Shown here: positions 55,141 to 63,987 of the stretch, piece after piece | Position numbering within the stretch: the stretch's first letter is position 1 | Layout: each line of letters starts with the position of its first letter | Assembly: GCA_963676075.2 (NCBI GenBank) | Contig: CAXXNZ010000003.1 | Span: forward strand, 124,001-188,000 | DNA: 64,000 nucleotides | Origin: JAHJQZ01 sp963676075 | Lineage (GTDB): Bacteria; Pseudomonadota; Alphaproteobacteria; Rhizobiales; Devosiaceae | Direction: 5' to 3' | The notes under the pieces: generated by a model | Seen by the model: the letters and a program-made list of their open reading frames with translations, nothing else | Database searches by the model: none | Told to the model about the DNA's origin: nothing | Position numbers and translations under genes: made by a program

Positions 55141-55793
55141 CCGCGCTCGAACCCGGCCCCGCGCCGCAAAAACTGACGCTCGAAGGACGTTACTGCCGGC
55201 TCGAACCGCTCACCGAACACCATGCCAAAGATCTCTATGCCGCGATCGATGGGCCCGAGATGGCCGCGCGCTATCGCTGGCTTCCCAGCCTGGTGCCGGC
55301 CAATGCCGCCGAGCATGTGCAACAGATCATCAATGCGGCCAATCATCCCGAATGGCTCTATTTCGCTGTCATCGATCGCAGCACCGGAGCCTGCGGGGGC
55401 CGGCACGCCCTGATGCGCATTAGGCCCGAGCACCGGTCAATCGAAATCGGCGACGTGCTCTGGGGCAGGGGCATCGCCCGCACGCGCATTGCCACCGAAT
55501 CCCTGTTCCTGACGGCGCGCTATGTCTTCGAAGAGCTCGGCTATCGCCGGTTCGAATGGAAGTGCAACGACCTCAACCTGCCGTCGCGGCAAGCCGCCGC
55601 GCGGTTCGGGTTCCAATACGAAGGGGTGTTTCGCCAGGACATGATCGTCAAGGGCAAGAGCCGTGACACCGCCTGGTTCTCGATGCTCGACAGCGAATGG
55701 CCGGCGCTCAAGCCCGTGTACGAGGCTTGGCTCGATCCGGCGAATTTCGACACCGATGGCATTGCAAAATCGCGTTTGGCAACAGCACGCTAG
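55137..55793 (+). CDS. GNAT acetyltransferase, RimJ/RimL-like
   Basis: A 218-residue Acetyltransf_3 protein: KLTLEGRYCRLEPLTEHHAKDL at the start, EIGDVLWGRGIARTRIATES around the acetyl-CoA site, and RRFEWKCNDLNLPSRQAAARFGFQYEG, the hallmark N-x-x-S-R-x-A-x-x-x-G-F motif of the Rim family. It could acetylate a ribosomal protein N-terminus or a small molecule. It is the third gene of the queG operon (ATGA overlap) and meets the alpha/beta hydrolase gene tail to tail with a 4-base overlap. Confidence 0.88.
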   Translation: MTALEPGPAPQKLTLEGRYCRLEPLTEHHAKDLYAAIDGPEMAARYRWLPSLVPANAAEHVQQIINAANHPEWLYFAVIDRSTGACGGRHALMRIRPEHRSIEIGDVLWGRGIARTRIATESLFLTARYVFEELGYRRFEWKCNDLNLPSRQAAARFGFQYEGVFRQDMIVKGKSRDTAWFSMLDSEWPALKPVYEAWLDPANFDTDGIAKSRLATAR

Positions 55794-56566
55794 GCTGTCT
55801 CATCCTCAACCAGCCGCCGTACCGTCTGTTTCAATCGGTCCAGATCTTCGGGCCGGCTCAGCCTGTGATCGCCGTCGGGCACCAGCGTGAAGCTCACCGG
55901 ATCCAGGGTCAGGTGGGACAGCAGTTTCAGCGTGTGGGCGACCGGCACGGCGGTGTCGGCGCCGCCTTGCAGAATGGCAACCGGGCAGCCGGTGGTGATC
56001 GAACCCTTGCCCATGATGAGGTGCTGGCTGCCGTCGACGACGAGCTTTTCTGTCAGGATGTAGGGCGTGTCCGAATAGTCGGATGGCCACTCGACCCGGC
56101 CGGTGGCATGAAGCTGATGCAACTGCTCGGGCGAAAACGTCATGCGCATCAGGTCTTCGGTCATGTCGGTGGCCGGCGCGATCAGGACAATCGCCCTGAC
56201 GCGGGTTTCGCCGCGCTCCCGTAATGCCTTGTTGACGAGCAGCGCCATCCAGCCGCCCATCGACGAACCGACCAGGATCTGGTCGCCACTGGTCATGGCG
56301 AACACGGCAAGTGCTTCATCGAGCCAGCGCGAAATGGTGCCATCGAGGAAATCCCCACCCGAATTTCCGTGGCCGGAATAGTCGAACCGGGTGACCGCGA
56401 GACCCATTTCGGCGCCGAGCGCATCGAGCGCCGCCGCCTTGAAACCGGCCATGTCGGACTTGAAGCCGCCCAGCCACATCAGCCCCGGGGCCTGCCCCGG
56501 TCGCTGCAGCACGGCGATGTCGCGCGCTTCGGCGTCGATTCCGACGCCGATATGGTGCTCATTCAT
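55790..56566 (-). CDS. Alpha/beta hydrolase
   Basis: A 258-residue serine hydrolase. GLMWLGGFKSDMAGFKA is the first strand and oxyanion loop, VTRFDYSGHGNSGG follows, and the nucleophile Ser lies in LVGSSMGGWMAL (about 97-108). The acid is the Asp in GGADTAVPV and the His is in VPDGDHRLSRPEDL. It resembles the ABHD10-like group of mitochondrial and alphaproteobacterial thioesterases/esterases, but the substrate is unknown. I prefer ATG 56566 because GAGGA is nine bases upstream; a TTG two codons earlier is too close to it. Confidence 0.88.
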   Translation of the reverse strand: MNEHHIGVGIDAEARDIAVLQRPGQAPGLMWLGGFKSDMAGFKAAALDALGAEMGLAVTRFDYSGHGNSGGDFLDGTISRWLDEALAVFAMTSGDQILVGSSMGGWMALLVNKALRERGETRVRAIVLIAPATDMTEDLMRMTFSPEQLHQLHATGRVEWPSDYSDTPYILTEKLVVDGSQHLIMGKGSITTGCPVAILQGGADTAVPVAHTLKLLSHLTLDPVSFTLVPDGDHRLSRPEDLDRLKQTVRRLVEDETA

Positions 56567-56682
56567 CCGCAATTGTCCTCAAATGCGCAATTCGCCGCAC
56601 TACCAGTTGACTTCACAAAGCCAAGACACGATTTTAAGTAGGCTTTCACCCATTGTGTCAAACTGCAGAAGGATCCCGCACC

Positions 56683-57219
56683 ATTCGTCGCCCAATGAGA
56701 CAAGTGGCGCCCCAGAAAGACGGGCCGCCCTCCAACGAGGATATCACCGCTCCGCAAGTTCAGCTGATCGATGCCGAAGGCACCAACAGGGGTGTGGTCG
56801 ATACCCCCGAAGCGATTGCACTTGCTGTCGAGGCAGGTCTCGACCTCGTTGCCATTTCTCCTAATGCCAACCCTCCGGTCTGCAAGATTCTCGATCTCGG
56901 GAAGTTCAAGTATGTCGCCCAGAAAAAGGCGGCCGAGGCCCGAAAGAAGCAGAAAGTCATCGAGGTCAAGGAAATCAAGATGCGGCCGAACATCGACACC
57001 CATGACTATGAGGTGAAGATGCGCTCGGTCGTCAAATTCCTTGAGGACGGCGACAAGGTGAAGGTCACCATGCGCTTCCGCGGCCGCGAGATGGCGCATC
57101 AGGAACTTGGTCTGTCGCTGCTGCACAAGGTTCGCGATGAAGCCGAGGAGCTGTCGAAGGTCGAGATGACCCCGCGGTCGGAAGGCCGCCAGATGGTGAT
57201 GGTGCTCGCACCCAAATAG
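56683..57219 (+). CDS. infC: Translation initiation factor IF-3 (AUU start)
   Basis: A 178-residue IF-3. The N domain has VQLIDAEGTNRGVVDTPEA and LDLVAISPNANPPVCKILD; the linker is KYVAQKKAAEARKKQK; the C domain has MRFRGREMAHQELG and ends MVMVLAPK. No ATG or GTG gives the expected N-terminus. The codon ATT at 56683, nine bases after AAGGA, starts (M)RRPMRQVAPQKDGP, matching rhizobial IF-3 (RRPF-type start). AUU start codons let IF-3 repress its own translation, because IF-3 rejects non-AUG starts. The first internal ATG would remove four residues. Confidence 0.95.
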   Translation: MRRPMRQVAPQKDGPPSNEDITAPQVQLIDAEGTNRGVVDTPEAIALAVEAGLDLVAISPNANPPVCKILDLGKFKYVAQKKAAEARKKQKVIEVKEIKMRPNIDTHDYEVKMRSVVKFLEDGDKVKVTMRFRGREMAHQELGLSLLHKVRDEAEELSKVEMTPRSEGRQMVMVLAPK

Positions 57220-57295
57220 ACCGCGCATGCGCCGGAGCAGGGACGTGTCTTGTCCGGCTGCAGCGGTGATGGGCCAGTTAGGCAACAGGATTCAG

Positions 57296-57338
57296 ACCGG
57301 CGCGTTCCCGAAACGGGGGCGCGCCGGTTTCAGTATTG
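57296..57338 (+). terminator. Hairpin downstream of infC, probable terminator
   Basis: A nine-pair outer stem (ACCGGCGCG at 57296-57304 with 57320-57328) encloses a second stem (CCCG-AAA-CGGG). Only a short T-run (TTTCAGT) follows, so strength is uncertain. It lies 77 bases after the infC stop. Confidence 0.5.
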
Positions 57339-57490
57339 GCGCGCCGACATTGACGTCGGCGCTGCAAATGTCTGTGTCGATACGTCGCATGACCCGGTTT
57401 TCTTCGCTGTTTTCGGTATCCGACGTGAAAATCAACCGTTTATTTAGGCGCCTTTTACCTGACCGGCGCTAACTGGCCCCCGAACGGAAT

Positions 57491-60031
57491 ATGGGGACGA
57501 AAATGGCGGACCAGATCAGCTCGAAACCGACTGGGATACTGTCGCGGTTACCGCGTAGCCTGGGTTTCACCTTGCCCTTCATGATGATTGCGTTGACTGC
57601 TCTAGGAGCGGTCGCGGTCGGGATTGCCGCCTATGGGCTTTCACATTCCAGCCTCGAAGAGGCAGGACGCCAGCAGTTGTCGACGCAAGCAGATGCAGGT
57701 CACACGATCTTCGACATGTCGATGGAGCGTGCCGTCGCCGATCTTGAGACCATAGCATCCGGCGCCGCGGCCAAGCAGGCGCTGACCGATCTGTCGACAA
57801 TGATCGACTCCTTGCCTCAGGATCTTCCGAAGGTGAAGGAATTCTTCCAGCAGGGCGCCACCCCTGAAGAGCGGGCCTCGGTGACGGGTGAAGGGTCGGG
57901 CTCGATGTACGCCTATCGCCACGTCGCCTTTCACGGCGGCATGCTATCGTCCTGGAAGAGCGGCGGTTATGGCGACATCTATCTGGTCAACGCCGACGGC
58001 TATATCGTCTACTCAGTCACCAAGTCCGCCGATTTCCTGTTGACGCTCGACAGCCCTGACATCGCCGGCAGCGGGCTTGCCGATGCGATTGCCGCGGCAG
58101 CTTCTGCAGATGCCGGAACCAACATCGTCTCCGACTACGCGCCTTACGGCCTCAACGCCGGCGAGCCGTCACTGTTCCTTGTTCGCGACGTTCGCGGCGT
58201 GATGAGGGATCCCGACGCGATCGTCGGTTACGTCGCCATCCGTCTCGATGCCAGCTACTTCGACGCCATCCTCAACAACAGCGACGAAATCAACGGCCAG
58301 ACCTACCTGATAAACGACAAGGGCGTGGTGCTTTCCGACATGCCGCTCGCCGACCAGCCGACCGCACTGAAGCTGACAATTGACAATGCCGCAATTGTTG
58401 GCGCGGCGTCGGGCACCAGGGCTGAAACCATCCGTGTCGACGACAAGGGCGTCCGCCAGATCTCGGTGGCCGAACCGGCCACCTTCCTTGGCAAGAAGTG
58501 GGCGATTGTTGCCGAACGCTCCGAGAACGATGTCATGGGCCCGGCCAATTCGATCTTCATGGCTATGGCGCTGGTGACTCTGGTGGTCATTGCGGTCGCG
58601 ATCGTGCTCGGGATTCTGGTCTCCCGTTCGATCACCACGCCGGTGACGCGTTTGACCAGGACCATGGACAAGCTGGCGTCCGGCGAACTCGATGCCGAAG
58701 TCGACGGCACCAAACGGCGCAACGAACTCGGCGCCATGGCGCGCGCGGTCGAAGTGTTCCGCGAGAATGGCCTCAAGGTTGCGGCTTTGACCGAGGAGCA
58801 GCAACTGGCATCTCAGGAGCGCCGCGCCGAACACGCCCGCATGATGGAAAATCTGCAGCAGGCCTTTGGCAACGTCGTGCAGGCGGCAGTCGAGGGCGAT
58901 TTCTCGGCGCGCGTCGCCGAGGACTTCCCCGACGCGGAACTCAACGCCTTGGCGCGTTCGGTCAACAATCTGGTTGAAATGGTCGAGCGCGGCATTGGCG
59001 AAACCGGTGAGGTGTTGTCGGCTCTGGCCAATACCGACCTGACCGTTCGGGTCCAGGGCAGCTATCAGGGTGCCTTCGACAAGCTCAAGTCCGACACCAA
59101 CGCGGTGGCCGACAAGCTCACCGAGGTCGTCGGGCAGATCCGGGAAACCTCGCACGGGTTGAAGACCGCGACCGGAGAGATCCTCTCGGGTGCCAACGAT
59201 CTTTCCGAGCGCACCACCAAGCAGGCCGCGACCATTGAGGAAACCTCGGCGGCCATGGAGCAGCTGGCAACGACGGTCATGGAAAGCGCCAAGCGTGCCG
59301 GTGCTGCCGCCAGCCAGGCCAAACATGCCTCCCAGACTGCCGAGGAAGGCGGTGAGGTGATGAACGAGGCCAACCATGCCATGGAGCGGATATCGGCCTC
59401 GAGCGCCAAGATCTCCAACATCATTGGTATGATCGACGATATCGCCTTCCAGACCAACCTGCTGGCGCTGAATGCTTCGGTCGAAGCGGCGCGTGCCGGG
59501 GAGGCGGGTAAGGGCTTTGCGGTTGTGGCCATAGAAGTGAGACGGCTTGCGCAGTCTTCTGCCGAGGCCAGCTCCGAGGTCAAGGCCCTGATCGAGCAGT
59601 CAGGTGTGGAGGTTGCTGGCGGCGCCAAGCTTGTTGCCCAGGCTTCCGAGAAGCTCTCGGCGATCCTTGATGCCGTAAGGACCAATGCAACCGAGATGGA
59701 CGCCATCGCCCGGGACAGCCGCGAACAGGCCGGCTCCATCGACGAGGTCAATGTCGCGGTCCGTCAGATGGATGAGATGACCCAGCACAACGCGGCGCTG
59801 GTCGAACAGACGAACGCAGCCATCGAGCAGACCGAAACCCAAGCCAGCGAGCTCGACCACATCGTGGCGGTGTTCACCCTCGCCGGTTCCGGTGGCGGAG
59901 CCGTCACGCGCCCGGCGCGGCAGGAGAAAGCTCAGGCCCCGAAGTCGATGGTTCAGAAAGCCGGTCAGGCCGTCCGAAACCTTGTGTCCAGGGGCAACAC
60001 CGCCGTCGATCAGGACTGGAGCGAATTCTAG
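57491..60031 (+). CDS. Methyl-accepting chemotaxis protein with dCache-like sensor and CheR-binding tail
   Basis: An 846-residue chemoreceptor. Membrane segment 1 lies about 26-50, then a periplasmic sensor of some 300 residues with GDIYLVNADGYIVYSV and GQTYLINDKGVVLSDMP, a two-module Cache pattern. Membrane segment 2 lies about 355-378, HAMP about 379-435, and the signalling domain contains the conserved tip IDDIAFQTNLLALNASVEAA and GKGFAVVAIEVRRLAQ. The C-terminus ends DQDWSEF, an xWxxF pentapeptide that tethers CheR methyltransferase. Start ATG 57491, or 57503 after GGGGACG. Its ligand is unknown; dCache sensors often bind amino acids or amines. A terminator follows. Confidence 0.93.
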   Translation: MGTKMADQISSKPTGILSRLPRSLGFTLPFMMIALTALGAVAVGIAAYGLSHSSLEEAGRQQLSTQADAGHTIFDMSMERAVADLETIASGAAAKQALTDLSTMIDSLPQDLPKVKEFFQQGATPEERASVTGEGSGSMYAYRHVAFHGGMLSSWKSGGYGDIYLVNADGYIVYSVTKSADFLLTLDSPDIAGSGLADAIAAAASADAGTNIVSDYAPYGLNAGEPSLFLVRDVRGVMRDPDAIVGYVAIRLDASYFDAILNNSDEINGQTYLINDKGVVLSDMPLADQPTALKLTIDNAAIVGAASGTRAETIRVDDKGVRQISVAEPATFLGKKWAIVAERSENDVMGPANSIFMAMALVTLVVIAVAIVLGILVSRSITTPVTRLTRTMDKLASGELDAEVDGTKRRNELGAMARAVEVFRENGLKVAALTEEQQLASQERRAEHARMMENLQQAFGNVVQAAVEGDFSARVAEDFPDAELNALARSVNNLVEMVERGIGETGEVLSALANTDLTVRVQGSYQGAFDKLKSDTNAVADKLTEVVGQIRETSHGLKTATGEILSGANDLSERTTKQAATIEETSAAMEQLATTVMESAKRAGAAASQAKHASQTAEEGGEVMNEANHAMERISASSAKISNIIGMIDDIAFQTNLLALNASVEAARAGEAGKGFAVVAIEVRRLAQSSAEASSEVKALIEQSGVEVAGGAKLVAQASEKLSAILDAVRTNATEMDAIARDSREQAGSIDEVNVAVRQMDEMTQHNAALVEQTNAAIEQTETQASELDHIVAVFTLAGSGGGAVTRPARQEKAQAPKSMVQKAGQAVRNLVSRGNTAVDQDWSEF

Positions 60032-60082
60032 ACGTTCGCCAATGCTGCCGGGCTCGCGATGCAGCAGCCGGATCGCGGGAGC

Positions 60083-60110
60083 AAGGGCGCCTTTGGGCGC
60101 CCTTTTCCTT
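60083..60110 (+). terminator. Intrinsic terminator after the chemoreceptor gene
   Basis: A perfect nine-pair stem (AAGGGCGCC with GGCGCCCTT), TTTG loop, then TTCCTT. It lies 52 bases after the stop codon. Confidence 0.88.
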
Positions 60111-60261
60111 AATTGCTGCCCTCTCCGATCTATGCGCAGCTGATTGCGGCCATAACGGATATCCATGGGACACAGAGGCGACAAGCCCATAACCTTCGCC
60201 TATAAGACTCGCCCCTGCCATGCCTGTGCAAGCGGGCTGAAGATCCTTGGAAAGTCTTGAA

Positions 60262-61644
60262 ATGTACGCCCAGCCTCATCCATCGCGGCGCGCTCTATGG
60301 CTCGCGGAAATGTGGGCCATGCTGGCGCTTGCCTGGCCGCTGGTGTTGTCCCAGCTGGCGCAGGCCGCATTCTTCACCACCGACGTCGTGCTGATGGGAT
60401 GGCTTGGTCCGCAATCGCTGGCCGGCATTTCTCTTGGCACGGCCCTGCTGTCGCCGCTGCTCGTCGGCGGCTTCGGTGTCGTCATGGCGACGGCGCCGAT
60501 GATCTCGCAGGCCATCGGTGCAAGGGAGACGAAGTCTGTGCGTCGCACGGTGCGCCAGGGGCTATGGGTGGCCATTATGCTTTCGATGGTGATCCTGCCG
60601 GTGCTGGTTTTTGCCGAGCATATCTTCCCGTTTGCCAGCCAGCCGGCGGAGATATCCGAGCTGGCCGCGGCCTATCTCGATTTTGCCGCGCTGAGCGTGC
60701 CGCCGGCGCTCGGCTTCATGGTGTTGCGCCTGTTCATCTCGGCCAAGGGCAAAACCAGCGCGGTGCTGGCGATCGTGCTCGCCGCCGTCGTCGTCAACGG
60801 CCTGCTTGCCTATGGGTTGATTTTCGGCGCCGCCGGCCTGCCGGCGCTTGGTATTGTCGGTGCGGGTATCGCGACCGCCATCGCCAATTGGCTGATGTTC
60901 GGACTTGGGGCCGCCTATGCGATCATGCACCCGCTCTATCGCCGCCATTTCGTCTTCGTGCGTTTCTTCAAGCCGGATTGGCCGCGATTTGTCGAGCTCC
61001 TGCGCATTGGCCTACCGATCGGGTTGACCCAGGTCGCCGAGGTCGGGCTGTTCGGCTTTGCCGTATTCATGATGGGCTGGATCGGACCGGATGCGGTGGC
61101 CGCCCATGCCGTGGCCGTGCAATGCACCTCGCTCAGCTTCATGGTGCCGCTCGGGCTGTCACAGGCCACGACCATTCGCGTCGGGCTGGCTCAGGGCCGG
61201 CATGATCCGGGCAATGTCGGGCGGGCGGGCTGGATCGGGCTCATCATGACCCTGGTGTTCATGTCGCTGACCTTCTCGCTGTTCGTTTTCGCGCCACGCT
61301 CGCTTGCCGGCGTGTTCCTCGATGCCAGCCGGCCCGAGAATGCCAGCGTTATCGCGCTCGCGGCGTCCTTTCTTGTGGTCGCCGGCCTGTTCCAGTTTTT
61401 CGACGGCACACAGGTCGCCATGGCTGCAGCGCTGCGCGGATTGTCGGACACGCGGGTGCCGATGATCGTCGCCATGATCGGCTATTGGCTGGTCGGGTTG
61501 GGAGTTGCCTATATCCTGGCTTTCGTCCTCGGCTGGAGCGGCTTAGGCGTTTGGGCCGGACTGGCTGCCGGGCTCGGCTTCGTTGCCGTCGTTCTGCTGA
61601 TCCGCTGGGGGCGTCGAGAAACTCTCGGTCTTGTCACGCCATAG
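60262..61644 (+). CDS. MATE-family multidrug/toxin exporter (NorM-like)
   Basis: A 460-residue membrane protein with about twelve helices in two homologous halves. Family-typical stretches include AWPLVLSQLAQAAFFTTDVVLMG (helix 1, start of each MATE half) and the second-half equivalent RIGLPIGLTQVAEVGLFGFAV; GLPALGIVGAGIATAIANW is the helix 5-6 signature. NorM-type MATE proteins export cationic compounds using Na+ or H+. I use ATG 60262, with GGAAAG seven bases upstream; an in-frame TTG five codons earlier overlaps that site. No regulator lies beside it, and the natural substrate is unknown. Confidence 0.92.
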   Translation: MYAQPHPSRRALWLAEMWAMLALAWPLVLSQLAQAAFFTTDVVLMGWLGPQSLAGISLGTALLSPLLVGGFGVVMATAPMISQAIGARETKSVRRTVRQGLWVAIMLSMVILPVLVFAEHIFPFASQPAEISELAAAYLDFAALSVPPALGFMVLRLFISAKGKTSAVLAIVLAAVVVNGLLAYGLIFGAAGLPALGIVGAGIATAIANWLMFGLGAAYAIMHPLYRRHFVFVRFFKPDWPRFVELLRIGLPIGLTQVAEVGLFGFAVFMMGWIGPDAVAAHAVAVQCTSLSFMVPLGLSQATTIRVGLAQGRHDPGNVGRAGWIGLIMTLVFMSLTFSLFVFAPRSLAGVFLDASRPENASVIALAASFLVVAGLFQFFDGTQVAMAAALRGLSDTRVPMIVAMIGYWLVGLGVAYILAFVLGWSGLGVWAGLAAGLGFVAVVLLIRWGRRETLGLVTP

Positions 61645-61770
61645 GGTGTTCTCGGCAGAGACAGGAACCGGTTCAGCTGTGAAGCGCGGCGTGCCAGCGT
61701 GTGCATGATGTCAGAGCCAAAAGCTCGATCGACTGCCACAACACAACCTGACTATCATCCACATCAATGG

Positions 61771-61798
61771 AAAAGGGCGCCCCGGATGGAGGCGCCCT
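61771..61798 (-). terminator. Intrinsic terminator of gcrA
   Basis: On the minus strand an eight-pair stem (AGGGCGCC with GGCGCCCT, arms 61791-61798 and 61774-61781) is followed by TTTTCC. It lies 67 bases after the gcrA stop. The MATE gene converges from the other side and may also use it. Confidence 0.8.
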
Positions 61799-61864
61799 GA
61801 AAAGATGCGGATATGGGGATCCGAAAACAGTCCCAGTGAGCAAGCGCTCACACGTTCCAGCAGT

Positions 61865-62404
61865 TCAGCGCCGCTTCTTGTCGACCTGATGATAGGCGCG
61901 GCGGGCGTGGAACTCGCAATAGGGATGGTCGTCCTTGGGTGTGCGGCCGCAGAAGTGAAAATCCGGGTTGAGGGGGTCGCCGATGGGCCACTTGCAGGTC
62001 TGTTCGTTGAGGTCCAGCAGCGACAGGCGCTCGCCTTCGGGAATGAACAGTTCGTGCACCTCGGCGAGCTCGGCTTCCATTTCGGCCGCGTAGTCCTCTT
62101 CCGGCTTGAGCGCAGTGGCGCCAATCACCGGCGCCGAGTTGATCACCCGGCGCTTGATGCCGGCAGGCGCACCACCTCCGCTTGATGATGCGCGTCGCAC
62201 GGTCGGGCGGCTCGGCGAGCGCGGACGTGGCGCGGCGCTGGCGGGTTTGGAGCGGGCACTGAGCTTGAGGCGATGCACCTTGCCGATCACGGCATTGCGG
62301 GTGACGCCGTCGCCAAGCTCATTGGCAATCTGGCTGGCGCTCAGGCCCTCCATCCATAGCTTTTTCAGCAGTTCGACCCGCTCGTCGGTCCAGCTCATAC
62401 TCAT
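61865..62404 (-). CDS. gcrA: Cell-cycle transcription regulator GcrA
   Basis: A 179-residue GcrA. The N-terminal DNA-binding helix bundle reads SWTDERVELLKKLWMEGLSA then SQIANELGDGVTRNAVIGKVHRL (about 4-47). A basic, Pro/Ser-rich linker follows, and the C-terminal sigma-70-binding domain has CKWPIGDPLNPDFHFCGR and HPYCEFHARRAYH with paired cysteines and histidines. GcrA works with RNA polymerase sigma-70 at promoters whose GANTC sites are methylated by CcrM. AAGGAG lies four bases before ATG 62404 and ten before ATG 62398; either could start. Four GANTC sites lie in the upstream region shared with argD. Confidence 0.94.
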   Translation of the reverse strand: MSMSWTDERVELLKKLWMEGLSASQIANELGDGVTRNAVIGKVHRLKLSARSKPASAAPRPRSPSRPTVRRASSSGGGAPAGIKRRVINSAPVIGATALKPEEDYAAEMEAELAEVHELFIPEGERLSLLDLNEQTCKWPIGDPLNPDFHFCGRTPKDDHPYCEFHARRAYHQVDKKRR

Positions 62405-62664
62405 TAAACTCCTTGGCCTCAGGTCCCCTGGCAGAATCCGTTCCCCTGCCGACAAACAGACCGTCAGCAAGCAGAACCAGCAATCGTATGTGGAGGGGGT
62501 CCGCCACACCAGATATCGTGTCCCCAACGCCGCCAATCTTACACAATCGGCAGAATCCGGCGCAAGAGTCATGGGGTAATTTCCCCGGAAAAACCGGGCT
62601 TGTGGGGTCCGGAACCGGAAGATGAGTCAAAACAGGGCCTTGTCGGCCAGATCCTGCGCCTGCG

Positions 62665-62695
62665 TTGACTTTAGCAGTGCAAACCGGCATAAACT
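62665..62695 (+). promoter_or_regulatory. Candidate sigma-70 promoter of argD
   Basis: TTGACT (62665-62670) and TAAACT (62690-62695) with a 19-base spacer, slightly longer than optimal. Transcription would start at about 62702, at the foot of the hairpin described next. Confidence 0.38.
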
Positions 62696-62703
62696 AAGGC
62701 GTA

Positions 62704-62738
62704 AACGTGCCGCCGCAAGCGGCGCGTTTTTGGTTTTT
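62704..62738 (+). terminator. Terminator-like hairpin in the argD leader
   Basis: A ten-pair stem (62704-62713 with 62719-62728, one G-T pair) with a CGCAA loop is followed by a T-rich tract (TTTTTGGTTTTT in part). It lies 68 bases before the argD start, not after a gene, so it could attenuate argD transcription or end a short leader RNA. Two smaller GC hairpins (GCCGCG...CGCGGC, and CCGGCG...CGCCGG) lie between it and the ribosome site. Confidence 0.5.
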
Positions 62739-62805
62739 GTGCCGCGTTTGTGCGCGGCTAACATCCGGCGTCCGCCGGCATGCAACATCGATCAGGAAAA
62801 CGACA

Positions 62806-63987
62806 ATGTCTGCGCTCTTTGGCACTTATGCCCGGTCCGATCTCGCTTTCGTGCGGGGCGAAGGCATGCGCCTTTTCACGAGCGATGGCACGGCCTATCT
62901 CGATTTCAATTCCGGCATCGGGGTCAATGCCCTCGGTCACCACGACCCGCATGTGGTCGAAACCCTCAAGACGCAGGCCGATGGGGTCTGGCACGTCTCG
63001 AACATCTTCACCATTCCCGAGGCCGAGCGCCTGGCCGAGCGCCTGACCGCCGCGACCTTCGCCGACAAGGTGTTTTTCACCAATTCCGGCGCCGAGGCAC
63101 TCGAATGCGCCATCAAGACGGCGCGCCGGCATTTCCACGCCAAGGGCGAGAGCGAGCGCAGCGAGATCATCGGTTTTTCCGGCTCGTTCCACGGTCGCAC
63201 ACTCGGCACCATCGCTGCCGGCGGAAATCCCAGCTATCTTGAGGGTTTCGGCGCGCCGCTGGCTGGTTTCAAGCACACTGCTCCCGGCGACCTCGTTGCC
63301 GTCGAAAAACTGATCGATGACAAGACCTGCGCCATTCTGATCGAGCCGGTGCAGGGCGAGGGCGGCGTTACCGCCATGACGGTAGACTTCCTCAGGGGGC
63401 TGCGCAGGCTGTGCGACGAGCATGGCATGTTGCTGATCCTTGACGAGGTGCAGTGCGGCATGGGCCGGACCGGCAGGCTGTTCGCCCACGAATGGGCCGG
63501 CATCACCCCGGACATCATGGCTATCGCCAAGGCGATCGGCGGCGGTTTCCCGCTCGGGGCCTGCCTTGCCACTGAAGAGGTCGCCGCCTGCATGGTGCCC
63601 GGCACCCACGGCTCGACCTATGGCGGCAACCCGATGGCCTGTGCTGTCGGCAATGCCGTGCTCGACCGCATCCTGGCGCCCGGCTTCATCGAACATGCCG
63701 AAAAGATGGGACAGCGCCTTCACTGGCACCTGCAACAGCTGATGCAGACCTATCCCGATCTCGTCGTCGAAATTCGCGGCAAGGGCCTTATGGCTGGCAT
63801 CAAGATCACGCCTCCGGTGCGTGATTTCGTCGCGAAACTGCGCGATCGTCACCTTCTGACGGTCGCTGCCGGTGATAATGTGCTTCGCTTGTTGCCGCCT
63901 CTGATCGTCAGCGAAAAGGACATCGAGGAAGCCGTCGGCATCATTGCCGAGGAGCTTCAGGCCCAATCCGGTACCAACGCCGAATAG
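62806..63987 (+). CDS. argD: Acetylornithine aminotransferase ArgD (class III, PLP)
   Basis: A 393-residue class III aminotransferase. FTNSGAEALECAIKTARR binds the PLP phosphate, ILIEPVQGEGGV and LILDEVQCGMGRTG are the family core with the PLP-contact Asp, and the Schiff-base Lys lies in MAIAKAIGGGFPLGA. The short length and the FGTYARSDLAFVRGEG start are typical of ArgD. It interconverts N-acetylglutamate semialdehyde and N-acetylornithine in arginine synthesis, often with succinyl-DAP activity too. AGGA lies ten bases before ATG 62806. In rhizobia argF commonly follows; the window ends 13 bases after this stop. Confidence 0.93.
   Translation: MSALFGTYARSDLAFVRGEGMRLFTSDGTAYLDFNSGIGVNALGHHDPHVVETLKTQADGVWHVSNIFTIPEAERLAERLTAATFADKVFFTNSGAEALECAIKTARRHFHAKGESERSEIIGFSGSFHGRTLGTIAAGGNPSYLEGFGAPLAGFKHTAPGDLVAVEKLIDDKTCAILIEPVQGEGGVTAMTVDFLRGLRRLCDEHGMLLILDEVQCGMGRTGRLFAHEWAGITPDIMAIAKAIGGGFPLGACLATEEVAACMVPGTHGSTYGGNPMACAVGNAVLDRILAPGFIEHAEKMGQRLHWHLQQLMQTYPDLVVEIRGKGLMAGIKITPPVRDFVAKLRDRHLLTVAAGDNVLRLLPPLIVSEKDIEEAVGIIAEELQAQSGTNAE

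Larger units (their letters stand above)
62405..62805. promoter_or_regulatory. Divergent gcrA-argD control region with four GANTC sites
   Basis: This 401-base region contains GANTC (CcrM methylation) sequences at 62434-62438, 62553-62557, 62566-62570 and 62624-62628, whereas about one per 256 bases is expected by chance. The two at 62553 and 62566 are 13 bp apart. Such sites are the known substrate of GcrA-dependent promoters, so both gcrA and argD may be cell-cycle controlled. No gene is supported within it. Confidence 0.5.
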
